Below are positions 26,129-35,999 of a DNA stretch of 64,000 bases, in pieces. Source of the stretch: Aurantimonas manganoxydans SI85-9A1 (GTDB lineage Bacteria; Pseudomonadota; Alphaproteobacteria; Rhizobiales; Rhizobiaceae); contig NZ_CH672387.1 in assembly GCF_000153465.1 (NCBI RefSeq), positions 3,526,608-3,590,607 of the forward strand, written 5' to 3'. The notes beneath the pieces were generated by a model. It saw only the letters and a program-made list of their open reading frames with translations, was not told the origin of the DNA and did no database searches. The first letter of the stretch is position 1; each line of letters opens with the position of its first letter. Both the position numbers and the translations under genes were made by a program.

Positions 26129-28362
26129 CTATGCGGCCGCGTCGATCTCCGGCGACATACCGGCGAGCACCTTGTCCAGCGTCATTGGATAGTCGCGGAC
26201 GCGGGCGCCGCAGGCATTGTAGATGGCGTTGGTCACTGCCGCGCCGACGCCGGCCAGCGCCAGTTCACCGATGCCCTTGCCGGCCAGCGGGCTGGCATGG
26301 GGATCGCGCTCGGGCAGCAGCACGACATCGAGCTGCGGCACGTCGGCATTCACCGGCACGTGGTATTCGGCGAGGTCGTGGTTCACCAGAAGGCCGGTTC
26401 GCTCGTCGGTGACAAGCTCCTCGGTCAGGGCCGAGCCGATACCCCAGATCTGGCCGCCATAGCACTGCGACGTCGCCGTCTTCTCGTTGAGAATCCGGCC
26501 CGCCGCGGCCACGGTCAGCAGGCGCCGCACCCGCGTTTCGCCGGTCACAGCATTGACCGCGACCTCGCAGAAATGCGCCCCGTAGCTCGCCTGATTGTAG
26601 TTCTGCGACGTCTCGCCCGGCTTGATGGTGCCGAGCTTCATCAGGCTCTTGCCGTCGAGGATCTCGGTGAACGGCACCTGCCGGTTGTTGGCAATGGCGT
26701 GGCCGTCCTTCAGGGTCAGCCCGTCGGGCTCGACGCCGAGACGCTGGGCGATCTCCCCGATCAGCGCCTCGCAGGCGACATAGACCGACGAGCCGGCGCT
26801 GTTGGCGCCCCAGGAGCCGCCCGAACCGGACGATGACGGCAGCGAGGTATCACCCAGCTCGACATCGATGCGGTCCAGCGGCAGGCCCAGCATCTCGCCG
26901 GCGATCTGCTGCAGGATCGTGTAGGTGCCGGTGCCGATATCGGTCATGGCGGTGCGCACGACCGCCCGGCCGTCCGGCGTCATCTCCACCTCGGCCGAGG
27001 ACTTCATCAGCGAGTTGGCGCGCGAGGCCGAGGCCATGCCGTAGCCGATCAGCCATTCGCCCTCGCAGACGCTGCCCGGCTTGGCCGGACGCTTGTCCCA
27101 GCCAAAGCGGTGGGCGCCTTCCTCGTAGCATTCCACCAGCTTGCGCGAGGAGAAGGGCAAATCATCCTGCGGGGCGACCTCCGGCTCGTTCAGCTTGCGG
27201 AACTCCACCGGATCAAGACCGAGCTTCTCGGCCATCTCGTCCATGGCGTTTTCCAGCGCCAACATGCCGACGGCCTCGCCCGGCGCGCGCACGGCCGAGG
27301 TCATCAGGACGTCGGTCTCGGACAGCCGGTGGGTGACCTTCCGGTCCTTGCCGGCGTAGAGGAACACGCTGGATACGCCGGCCGGCTCGAAGAAGCCGTT
27401 GCCGGGCGAATTGGCAGCAAAGGTCTCGTGGGCGAAGGCGGTGATGTGGCCGTCCCTGGTCGTGCCGATGCGAATGCGCTGGATCGTCTCGGACCGCCGC
27501 GACGTCGTCTGGAAGACGTGCGGCCGGCTGAGCGCCAGCTTGACCGGACGTCCGGCCGCGCGGGCGGCGAGCGCCGACAGCACCGCATCCGGGCCGATGC
27601 CGAGCTTGGAGCCGAAACCTCCACCGATATAGGGGCTGAGCAGTCGGACATTCTCGACCGGCACGCCGACGCCGTTGGCGATCTGCTGGACGTTGGTTTC
27701 CAGCAGCTGGCAGGACGACCAGACGGTCAGCTTGTCGCCGTCCCACTTCGCCACGCTCGCATGGGGCTCCATGGCGGAGGAATGGTGGCTAGGCGTCGTG
27801 TAGGTCTGGTCGAACTGGATTTCGGCCTTGGCAAACGCCGTCTCGAAATCGCCGCGCTCCGTGTCGGCCGGCATCACGCCCTGGTCCGAGGCGCGGCCCT
27901 GATCCTTGACCTGCTCGAGAGAATAGCGACCGCCGCTCGCCGGAGCGTACTCGACCTGGACCAGCTTGGCGCCATGACGCGCCGCCTCGAAGCTCGTGGC
28001 CACGACGACCGCGACCGGCTGGCCGTAATGGAAGACCTCGCCGTCGATCGTCTGGGCGGCCGGCGCCATTGGCTGCGAGGAGGCCCGCAGGATCTTGTCG
28101 CCGTCGACCACGGCGAGAACGCCCGGCGCCGAGAGCGCCTTCGAGCCGTCGACCTTGACGATCTTGCCCTTGCCGATGCTGGCGGTGACGAGGAAGCCGT
28201 AGGCCACGTTCTTGTCGTCGGCGAGATATTCATAGGCGTAGGTCGCCTTGCCGGAGACCTTCAGCGGGCCTTCGTAGCGATCGACGGGCTTGCCGATGAC
28301 GCCCTGCGTCTCGCGGTCGAGCCGCGTTTCGCCGATCTCCTTGTCCATGACATGGGTGTTCA

Positions 28363-28366
<4 letters not shown>
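26129..28366 (-). CDS. Aldehyde oxidoreductase, molybdopterin-binding large subunit (PaoC-like)
   Basis: 745 residues, xanthine oxidase family. Features include Gly-Gly-Gly-Phe-Gly-Ser-Lys, Arg-Ala-Pro-Gly-Glu-Ala at the substrate site, [10 protein letters not shown], and the catalytic-Glu loop Gly-Lys-Gly-Ile-Gly-Glu-Leu-Ala-Leu near the C-terminus. Length and motifs match the PaoC/YagR type, which oxidises aldehydes to carboxylic acids with molybdenum-cytosine dinucleotide. ATGA overlap with the FAD subunit gene indicates one operon. It sits in the middle of genes for formaldehyde cofactors; the substrate is not known. Confidence 0.9.
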
Positions 28367-29333
<967 letters not shown>

Positions 29334-29337
<4 letters not shown>

Positions 29338-29852
29338 GCCGGGCCTCCCGAGTTGTTCTTGGTGCTGGCGGTGCGGATCGCGTCGACGATGTTCGGATAG
29401 GCCGAGCAGCGGCAGATGTTGCCGCTCATGCGCTCGGAAATCTCGGCGTCGGTCAGCTCGACCTGGCCATCGAGCTTGTCGGTGACATGGCTCGGCCAAC
29501 CATCCCTGACCTCGCCCAGCATGCCGGTGGCCGACATGATCTGGCCCGGCGTGCAATAGCCGCACTGGTAGCCGTCATGATGCAGGAAGCTCTCCTGCAT
29601 GGTGTCGAGATTGCCGGGCTCGCCCAGGCCCTCGATGGTGGTGACGTCGTCGCCCTCGTGCATGATGGCGAGGGTCAGGCAGGAATTGATCCGCCGGCCG
29701 TTGACGAGCACGGTGCAGGCGCCGCACTGGCCGTGGTCACAGCCCTTCTTGGTGCCGGTCATGGCAAGGTGGTCGCGCAGCGCGTCGAGCAGCGACGTCC
29801 GCACGTCGGCCTCGAGCTGATGCTCGGTTCCGTTGATGGTCAGATTGATCAA
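29334..29852 (-). CDS. Aldehyde oxidoreductase, 2Fe-2S subunit (PaoA-like)
   Basis: 172 residues. N-terminal plant-type ferredoxin motif [10 protein letters not shown], and C-terminal cluster motifs Gln-Cys-Gly-Tyr-Cys-Thr-Pro-Gly-Gln and Gly-Asn-Ile-Cys-Arg-Cys-Ser-Ala-Tyr. It lacks the twin-arginine leader of E. coli PaoA, so the enzyme here is probably cytoplasmic. First gene of the three-gene unit; the 158-bp gap upstream separates it from the DUF447 gene. Confidence 0.92.
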
Positions 29853-30010
29853 GGTGAAGGTCCCTTCGCTTCGCCCCGCCTGCGCGATCCCGGCCGCTGC
29901 AGGTTGGAATGGTTCGAAATCGAGAAGGGAACGACGCGAGAGGCGAATTGGTTCGCCGCCGCGACAGTCTGTTCAGTCGGAGCACTTAGCCACGACGCGA
30001 AGGGCAAGGC

Positions 30011-30586
30011 TCAGGCGGTCGGCTCGACCTCGGCCAGATGGGCGATGACCTTCTCCAGAAGCCAGTACCAGGCCTGCTCCTCGTCGGGGCCTGCCGTCTT
30101 GTCGATGGCGATCTTCAGATAGGCGATCTCGTCCTCGATCTTCTCGGTCGGCAACATCTTGAGCCGGCTGACGAGAATGGCGGCTTCCAGCACCGCCGCC
30201 TTGGCGCGGTTCATGCCAAGGAACGGGCGGTGCTGGCCCGAAGAGGCAACGCGGCAGTGGAAGTGCGGACGGATGTCGTCGCCGGTCACGGAGACGACTT
30301 CGAGCACGTCGTGGCTGAGGGCGGCGTCCAGCCGCGGCACGGCGCAGCCCTCCACCGGCGCCAGCGGCCAGTCGCGCCGGCCGGTCAGGCAGCCGGCGAA
30401 GATCTTCGCCTCGTCGGTGTAGTTGACGATGGCGACGCCCGTCGCCTCGATATTGGCAAGGGTCGTCGAGGGCCGGAACGGCGCGATCACCCAGCCGTCA
30501 CCGTCTTGGATGATGCCGAGCGGCGCGATATGCACCACGCCGTCGGCCGAGGCCGTGGTCAGGATCGTCTCGCGGATATAGGGCAT
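30011..30586 (-). CDS. DUF447-family protein of the H4MPT island
   Basis: 191 residues. The N-terminal half looks like a flavin-reductase/split-barrel fold (Glu-Thr-Ile-Leu-Thr-Thr, Ile-Ala-Pro-Leu-Gly-Ile, Ala-Pro-Phe-Arg-Pro-Ser-Thr-Thr), and the second half is helical with Gly-Met-Asn-Arg-Ala-Lys-Ala-Ala-Val-Leu-Glu. DUF447 proteins occur in methanogens and in methylotrophs with H4MPT, and a role in cofactor synthesis is suspected. Downstream of the DHPS-like gene by 34 bp. Confidence 0.82.
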   Translation of the reverse strand: MPYIRETILTTASADGVVHIAPLGIIQDGDGWVIAPFRPSTTLANIEATGVAIVNYTDEAKIFAGCLTGRRDWPLAPVEGCAVPRLDAALSHDVLEVVSVTGDDIRPHFHCRVASSGQHRPFLGMNRAKAAVLEAAILVSRLKMLPTEKIEDEIAYLKIAIDKTAGPDEEQAWYWLLEKVIAHLAEVEPTA

Positions 30587-30620
30587 CGTCGGTCTCTCGC
30601 GGATTGTCTCTATCGGCCCG

Positions 30621-32027
30621 TCAGCCGGACGGGGTCTGCTTCTTCGCCTTCAGCGTGTGGCCGGCTTCCTCCAGCCGGGTGCGGTCTTCCTCGCGCCGCG
30701 GCGCGGCAACGCCGAAGTCGAGCGGCGTGTCCTGCGCATAGCGCTTGCCGAGCCGCCAGGCGATTTCGGCCTTCTGCAGTTCCGCGCCCAGATAGAAGGC
30801 GTGGCCCGTGTCGCCCGCGACCTCCAGTTCGGGGAAGAACTCGAAGGCGTCGGTCGCAGTGACATGGGTGTCGCGATTATAGAGATGGACGCCATCGACC
30901 GCCGTCTCGATGCGGTAATTGCGGTCGCGGATCGTCGCCGCCTGCTCGGCCAGTTCCTCAGGCGTCGCGGCATGGGGCTTCACGTCGTGGACCTGCAGCA
31001 GCGCGCCGGAATAGCCGCGCGGCAGAGCGCCGTCGGCGCGGGCGGCGAACATCATGCGCCGCGCCGCATCGTGCTCCTCGACCGTGCGCCGCGTATGCGG
31101 GCTGACATGCACGACCAGGAGGTTGCGGATCGCCAGTTCCGAACAGATGCCGAGCAATGTCGCGGTGATGCCGGAGGTATCGGCGTCGGTCAGCTCGGTG
31201 AGATTGCCCGTCCCCATCAGGATCTCGACATCGGGATGGGCTTCGCGCAGCCGGTGGTAGCGGACCAGCGAAGCGGCGAAGCCGAAATGGATCGGGTCGA
31301 GGATCGGATCGGCGATGAAGACGATGCCCATCTCGCGGGCGCGCGCGACGGCGCGTTCCAGCGAGTCGAAATCGTGGGGCCTCGCCGGCACCAGGATCGG
31401 CACCGCCTCGCCTTCGCGGGCAATGTCGAGGGTCTCTTCGGTGAGGCTCAGCAGGAAGTCGGCGCCGGCACGCGTGCCTCGGGCCAGTTCGTCGGGATTG
31501 GCGGAATCGACGCTCACCCGGTGGCCGGCCGCCTTCAGCGCGCGAACGGCCGCCTCCAGATGATCGAAGGGCGTGTCGGGCAGGCAGCCGAGATCGATCA
31601 CGTCCGCCCCGGCCGCACGCATCGCCTCGGCGCGCCCGACGATGTCCTCGACGGTCAGCGCCGAGGCATCGACGATCTCGGCGAAGATCCTCATGTCGTG
31701 GCGCGACAGATCCGGCGGTGTGCCCTTGCGGCCGAGAAAGGCCGGCAGGTCGGCCAGTTCGTCCGGACCGCGCTGGAACGGCACGCCGAAGCTCTCCGAC
31801 AGGCGATCGAGATCGGCGCGGCAGCGCCCCGGCAGGATCACCCTGTCGGCCGCGACGGGCCGGGCAAGGCGACGCTCGATGATGTCGCCGGTGGCCAGCG
31901 CCGCGACCTTCACGCCGATATCGGCAATCGCCCAGTCGAAATCGGTCTCGCCGAGCCCCGTCAGCACGCGTTCGAGCCGCGGACGCGCCAGATGACCGGT
32001 AAGAAAGAGCAGGGTTTCCTTCGCCAT
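30621..32027 (-). CDS. Dihydropteroate synthase-like protein of the H4MPT island
   Basis: 468 residues, longer than FolP. A ~130-residue N-terminal domain of unknown function precedes a TIM barrel with Ala-Asp-Val-Ile-Asp-Leu-Gly, His-Arg-Val-Ser-Val-Asp-Ser and Ile-Val-Phe-Ile-Ala-Asp-Pro-Ile-Leu, then a C-terminal extension. Matches the large DHPS-like proteins shared by methanogens and methylotrophs. The obvious role is to join the pterin and the beta-RFA-derived arm of H4MPT, because ordinary p-aminobenzoate is not the substrate there. This is inference. Confidence 0.83.
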   Translation of the reverse strand: MAKETLLFLTGHLARPRLERVLTGLGETDFDWAIADIGVKVAALATGDIIERRLARPVAADRVILPGRCRADLDRLSESFGVPFQRGPDELADLPAFLGRKGTPPDLSRHDMRIFAEIVDASALTVEDIVGRAEAMRAAGADVIDLGCLPDTPFDHLEAAVRALKAAGHRVSVDSANPDELARGTRAGADFLLSLTEETLDIAREGEAVPILVPARPHDFDSLERAVARAREMGIVFIADPILDPIHFGFAASLVRYHRLREAHPDVEILMGTGNLTELTDADTSGITATLLGICSELAIRNLLVVHVSPHTRRTVEEHDAARRMMFAARADGALPRGYSGALLQVHDVKPHAATPEELAEQAATIRDRNYRIETAVDGVHLYNRDTHVTATDAFEFFPELEVAGDTGHAFYLGAELQKAEIAWRLGKRYAQDTPLDFGVAAPRREEDRTRLEEAGHTLKAKKQTPSG

Positions 32028-32118
32028 GGCCGGTTATGTCGGCCAATGCGGGAGCGATGGGAAGCGCCGAAGCAATGCATGCGACGCAGATGCCATGGAT
32101 CGTGACATGGGCGTCGTC

Positions 32119-32766
32119 TCAGGCCGGGGTCGAGGCGGCCGGCGCCGGCATCGGCTGGCGCAGGATCCGACGTCCGGGGATCGTCCCCTCGCCAAGATTG
32201 ATACCGGCCGTCGACAGGTCGGCGGGACCGGCGACATACAAATCCGTCGCCTCGCCCAGGACCCGCGAAAATGCTTCGTCGACGATCTCGGCGCCGGCCA
32301 GGGCCGCCAGGGTGGAATCGTCCGGCAGGTCGATCTGCTTGATCAGGAAGAGCCGCGCGCCGGGGATATGATCCGCGAGCCAGGCGGCGAGACTGTCGGA
32401 GGTCACGGACCAATCCCGGTCGATCTCCGGCGCCGCCAGCGCCATCTGCCGCGGCATCCAGACCGGGATGTCGCCGCGCTCCAGCGCCGCCGCGATGCCG
32501 GCATCGTCGCTCGCCCGCACCAGACGGCTGCCGAGGCCGACCAGCGCCAGGCCGAACTGCTCCATGGCTAGAATCGCCATCTCGTGGGCGGTCGCGTCGT
32601 TGAAGCCGATCCGCGGCTGGTAGCGCCGCACCGCCTCGGCGAAGGGACCGCCGCCCGGCACGATCACCACCGGCATCCGGGTCGCCTCGATCGCCTTCAG
32701 CCAGCGCAAAAGATCGGGCGTGGTCGCATAGCTGCCTCCGAACTTCACGACCAGGATGTTGTCCAC
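32119..32766 (-). CDS. MfnE-like amino-acid-kinase-fold protein
   Basis: 215 residues from a GTG at 32766, chosen over an ATG 63 bp upstream because AAGGGG lies 9 nt before it and the protein then has MfnE length. The N-terminus Val-Val-Lys-Phe-Gly-Gly-Ser and the Ile-Val-Pro-Gly-Gly-Gly-Pro-Phe-Ala segment mark the amino acid kinase family. In methanogens MfnE phosphorylates the aminomethylfuran precursor of methanofuran. Neighbour of the MfnB-FolB fusion, which supplies the preceding step. Confidence 0.85.
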   Translation of the reverse strand: MDNILVVKFGGSYATTPDLLRWLKAIEATRMPVVIVPGGGPFAEAVRRYQPRIGFNDATAHEMAILAMEQFGLALVGLGSRLVRASDDAGIAAALERGDIPVWMPRQMALAAPEIDRDWSVTSDSLAAWLADHIPGARLFLIKQIDLPDDSTLAALAGAEIVDEAFSRVLGEATDLYVAGPADLSTAGINLGEGTIPGRRILRQPMPAPAASTPA

Positions 32767-32866
32767 GAAGCTGCCCCTTGCAACGCTCTGCCATTCACGT
32801 GGCCACCGTGTCACGGCCAGCCCAGCCATGCCACCCGCCCCGCGAGATTCTTGGATCGGCCCCGGT

Positions 32867-33931
32867 TCAGCGTCCGCCGGCGCGGCGGCGCGTCAGTTCG
32901 ATGCCGACGGCCTCGGGCCCAAGTTCGAGCTTTTCGACCCGAACCGTCACCTCGCGGATGCGGGCGTCGGCCAGCACCGTTTCGGCCAGTTCCACCGCCA
33001 GCGTCTCGACCAGATCGGTGTGGCCGCGGGCGGCGAGCGCCCGGATGGCGTCGAGGATCAGATCGTAGGAATAGATGTCGGCCATCGAGCGCGCATCGGC
33101 GCCGATCGGGGCGATCTCGGCCTCGACCGAGAAGCGCACCTTCTGGGTCCGGCCGCGCTCATGGTCATAGGCGCCGATCTCCATCGGCACGGTGAAATCG
33201 CGCACCAGGATGCGATCGCCGCGCCCGGCGACGGGCTCGACGCCATGATCGCTTGCCTCGCTTGCCGGCAACAGCGCGCGGATCGTGCGCACGGCGGCAA
33301 TATCCACCGGCGCGTCGCGGGCGCCCGTCGTCAGCGCGCCGCGAAAGCCGAGATAGTCCGGCCGCAGGACGGCAAGGCGCGGCACGTCCGGCGGCTCCAG
33401 CGATCCGGCCAGTCCGCTCATCAGGCCAAGGTCGCGCGCATGTCGCACGAAGTCGCCCAGCGCGGTCATCGACAGATGCGCCATCAGGCGGCCGCTCGAC
33501 TTGCCGATCGTGTCGATCATCGCACCCCTGAAGCCAGCCTCCGCCAGCACCGGCAGCAGGCTGAAATCCGGGTCGCCATCGGCGAAGAACACCGCGATGA
33601 GCCCGGTGCGGTTCGCCAGCGGCCGCAGCGCCTCGATCACCGCGAGGCGCGCGTCGCGACTGGCCGGAAACAGCCCGATCTTGACGAAGTCGGCAGCGAC
33701 ACGCGCTTCGACCGCCTCGCGCACCACGTCCGGCAGCACGGGCAGGTCGCCGGCGACGGCCGACACCGGCCTGCGGCCGCCGACCATGTCCATGGTCTCG
33801 GCAAGGACCTGCGGGGAGACAGCGCCGAGCGCACCCTTTGCCGGATCCTTCAGATCGACAAGATCGGCGCCGCCCTCAAGGACGATCCCGGCTTCGTGCG
33901 GCCCGGTGACGCTCGCCAGAAGCTTGATCAA
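32867..33931 (-). CDS. MfnB-like furan synthase fused to dihydroneopterin aldolase (FolB)
   Basis: 354 residues. Residues ~1-230 match MfnB/DUF556: Met-Ile-Lys-Leu-Leu-Ala-Ser-Val, Gly-Ala-Asp-Leu-Val-Asp-Leu-Lys-Asp-Pro-Ala-Lys-Gly-Ala-Leu-Gly and Phe-Val-Lys-Ile-Gly-Leu, the enzyme that makes the furan of methanofuran from glyceraldehyde 3-phosphate. Residues ~240-350 match FolB: Met-Glu-Ile-Gly-Ala-Tyr-Asp-His-Glu and Leu-Ala-Val-Glu-Leu-Ala. The start is a TTG at 33931 that overlaps the stop of the DUF3280 gene (TTGA). No better start exists downstream of that stop. Confidence 0.85.
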   Translation of the reverse strand: MIKLLASVTGPHEAGIVLEGGADLVDLKDPAKGALGAVSPQVLAETMDMVGGRRPVSAVAGDLPVLPDVVREAVEARVAADFVKIGLFPASRDARLAVIEALRPLANRTGLIAVFFADGDPDFSLLPVLAEAGFRGAMIDTIGKSSGRLMAHLSMTALGDFVRHARDLGLMSGLAGSLEPPDVPRLAVLRPDYLGFRGALTTGARDAPVDIAAVRTIRALLPASEASDHGVEPVAGRGDRILVRDFTVPMEIGAYDHERGRTQKVRFSVEAEIAPIGADARSMADIYSYDLILDAIRALAARGHTDLVETLAVELAETVLADARIREVTVRVEKLELGPEAVGIELTRRRAGGR

Positions 33932-34482
33932 CGCGCGGCCTCGAACTGCGTCTCCAGGACGTTCTCCCAGAGGTAATCGATGCCGCGCTGCCAGCTCTGG
34001 TCGGTGTTGGAGCGGATGTCGGCGCTGCCGCGGGCAATCGCCTCGCCGGTCTCGGCATCGAAGGCATAGGCGTTGATGTTGAGGATCAGGTTGGAGACCT
34101 TCTGCACGGTGCCGGTGACGGCGATGTCGGCGCCGATCTCGCGGGCGAAGGTCTGGCTGCAATTCCCGCAACTCTGCAAATACTGCTTCTCCGCCCGTTC
34201 GCGTACCGGCGCGATGTCGACGACGCTGTAGCCGGGCAGTGCCGCGACCGCCTCGCGCAGGTCCGGTGCCAGGCGGTCCAGCCGGGCCTGCTCGTCGGCG
34301 TTCTTGCCCATCATCGAGCCTTCGAGGCTGGAATCGATCAGTTCGAAGTCGAAGATGGCGACGGTCCTGTCGGCGGCTGCGGCGGGCAGCGCCAGCGCCA
34401 GCGCCAGAAGGACGGCGACAACGGGAAAAACTCTGCCTTGCCTTGGCGCGCGGCCTTGGGGAAACAATGGTAGGACGAACAC
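33928..34482 (-). CDS. Exported DUF3280-family protein
   Basis: 184 residues if started at the GTG at 34482, which has GGAG about 9 nt upstream; a more distal GTG at 34512 lacks a ribosome site. A long basic n-region is followed by a hydrophobic stretch ending Pro-Ala-Ala-Ala-Ala, a Sec signal. The mature part includes Val-Ala-Ile-Phe-Asp-Phe-Glu-Leu and a Cys-Gly-Asn-Cys motif (Gln-Ser-Cys-Gly-Asn-Cys-Ser-Gln). DUF3280 proteins recur near periplasmic quinoprotein genes. Function unknown. Confidence 0.8.
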   Translation of the reverse strand: MFVLPLFPQGRAPRQGRVFPVVAVLLALALALPAAAADRTVAIFDFELIDSSLEGSMMGKNADEQARLDRLAPDLREAVAALPGYSVVDIAPVRERAEKQYLQSCGNCSQTFAREIGADIAVTGTVQKVSNLILNINAYAFDAETGEAIARGSADIRSNTDQSWQRGIDYLWENVLETQFEAAR

Positions 34483-34616
34483 TCTCGCTTCTCCGTGGAA
34501 CGCGATGCCCACCGCGCTGGCGCTAGAACTAACGCCCTGAGCCCGTGGAGCAAACGATTTTCGCGGGGGTGCGCGGGAGGCGGGTGGGAGCCCGCCGGGG
34601 GAATGGGAGGCAGATC

Positions 34617-35870
34617 ATGTCGAAGACGGCGATGGCACGCGCGCTGACGGGGGCCGCGGCCCTGATGCTGGTGATGGCCGGCGCGGGACAGGCGCAGGAG
34701 CCGGCTGCCGAGCCGGCAACCCAGGCGGCTCCCCCGGCAACCGAAGCCGCCCAGACCGTCAAGCTCGGCTATCTCAGGACCTGGGAGCCGACCCTCGCCC
34801 TCTCGGTGCTCAACATTCCGCCGGAGGATATCGGCGTCGCCGGCGCCGAGGTGGGGATCGCCGACAACAACACGACCGGCTCCTTCATGGGCCAGAACTT
34901 CACCATGGACGTGGTGACGCTGAAGCCGGGCGAGGACGTGGCCGCGGCGACCCGGACCATGCTGGAGGCCGGCATCCACTACATCGTCACCGACCTGTCC
35001 GGTCCCGACACGCTGGCAGTGGCCGAACTGGCGGCCACGGCCGATGCGCTGGTCTTGAACGCCGGCGCCACGGACGACAGCCTGCGCGGCGCGGACTGCC
35101 GCGCCAACATGCTGCACACCGCCCCCTCGCGAGCCATGCTGACCGACGGTCTGGCGCAATATCTGATGTGGAAGCAGTGGCGCGAATGGGCGCTGGTGGC
35201 CGGCGAACATCCCGACGACCAGAAATTCGCCGACGCGCTGAAACGTTCGGCCACCAAGTTCGGCGGCAAGATCGTCGCCGAGAAGCTGTTCGAGGACAAG
35301 GGCGGTGCCCGGGCGACCGATTCCGGCCAGGCGCTGGTGCAGCGCCAGATCCCGGTCTTCCTGCAGGATCTTCCCGATCACGACGTGCTGCTGGTCGCCG
35401 ACGAAAGCGAGGTGTTCGGCAGCTATGTGCCCTGGCGCAACTGGATTCCCCGTCCCGTCGCCGGCACGGCGGGCCTGACACCCGGCTCCTGGCATCCGGC
35501 CGCCGAGCAATGGGGCGGCGCGCAGATCCAGAACCGCTTCGTGGACGCCGCCGGCCGGCGGATGGAATCCAAGGACATGCAGGCCTGGACCGCGGTGCGG
35601 GTCATCGGCGAAGCCGCCTCGCGCACCCAGTCGGTCGATCCGGCGACGATCGACGCCTACATCAAGAGCCCCGACTTCACCGTCGCCGCCTTCAAGGGCC
35701 AGCGCCTGACCTTCCGCGACTGGGACTGGCAGCTGCGCCAGCCGGTGCTGCTCGGCACCGAGGCGTCGGTTGTCTCGTCGTCACCGCAGGAGGGCTTCCT
35801 GCATCAGGTCTCCGAACTCGACACGCTGGGCATCGACGAGCCGGAGACGGCCTGCGATTTCGGCGGCTAG
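34617..35870 (+). CDS. Substrate-binding protein of the PQQ-dependent alcohol system
   Basis: 417 residues from the ATG at 34617, preceded by GGGAGG 6-7 nt upstream. Signal peptide ends near Ala-Gly-Gln-Ala-Gln, then a Pro/Ala-rich linker. The body is a type I periplasmic binding fold, with Lys-Leu-Gly-Tyr-Leu-Arg-Thr-Trp-Glu-Pro and Thr-Asp-Leu-Ser-Gly-Pro-Asp. It matches the binding-protein family found beside PQQ-dependent alcohol dehydrogenase genes. The cognate ABC permease and ATPase are not in this window. A GC-rich inverted repeat (34579-34584 with 34591-34596) lies in its leader. Confidence 0.85.
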   Translation: MSKTAMARALTGAAALMLVMAGAGQAQEPAAEPATQAAPPATEAAQTVKLGYLRTWEPTLALSVLNIPPEDIGVAGAEVGIADNNTTGSFMGQNFTMDVVTLKPGEDVAAATRTMLEAGIHYIVTDLSGPDTLAVAELAATADALVLNAGATDDSLRGADCRANMLHTAPSRAMLTDGLAQYLMWKQWREWALVAGEHPDDQKFADALKRSATKFGGKIVAEKLFEDKGGARATDSGQALVQRQIPVFLQDLPDHDVLLVADESEVFGSYVPWRNWIPRPVAGTAGLTPGSWHPAAEQWGGAQIQNRFVDAAGRRMESKDMQAWTAVRVIGEAASRTQSVDPATIDAYIKSPDFTVAAFKGQRLTFRDWDWQLRQPVLLGTEASVVSSSPQEGFLHQVSELDTLGIDEPETACDFGG

Positions 35871-35999
35871 CGCGACGGATCATCGGCGCGGCCGCCCTTG
35901 ACGGGCGACCACGCCAGCGCGTCTGAATGAACGCGATCCGGGCCGCGGGCGGCACAGCCGCCGGGGCCCGCCTTCCCGTCACCGCAACGATCGGCCGCC

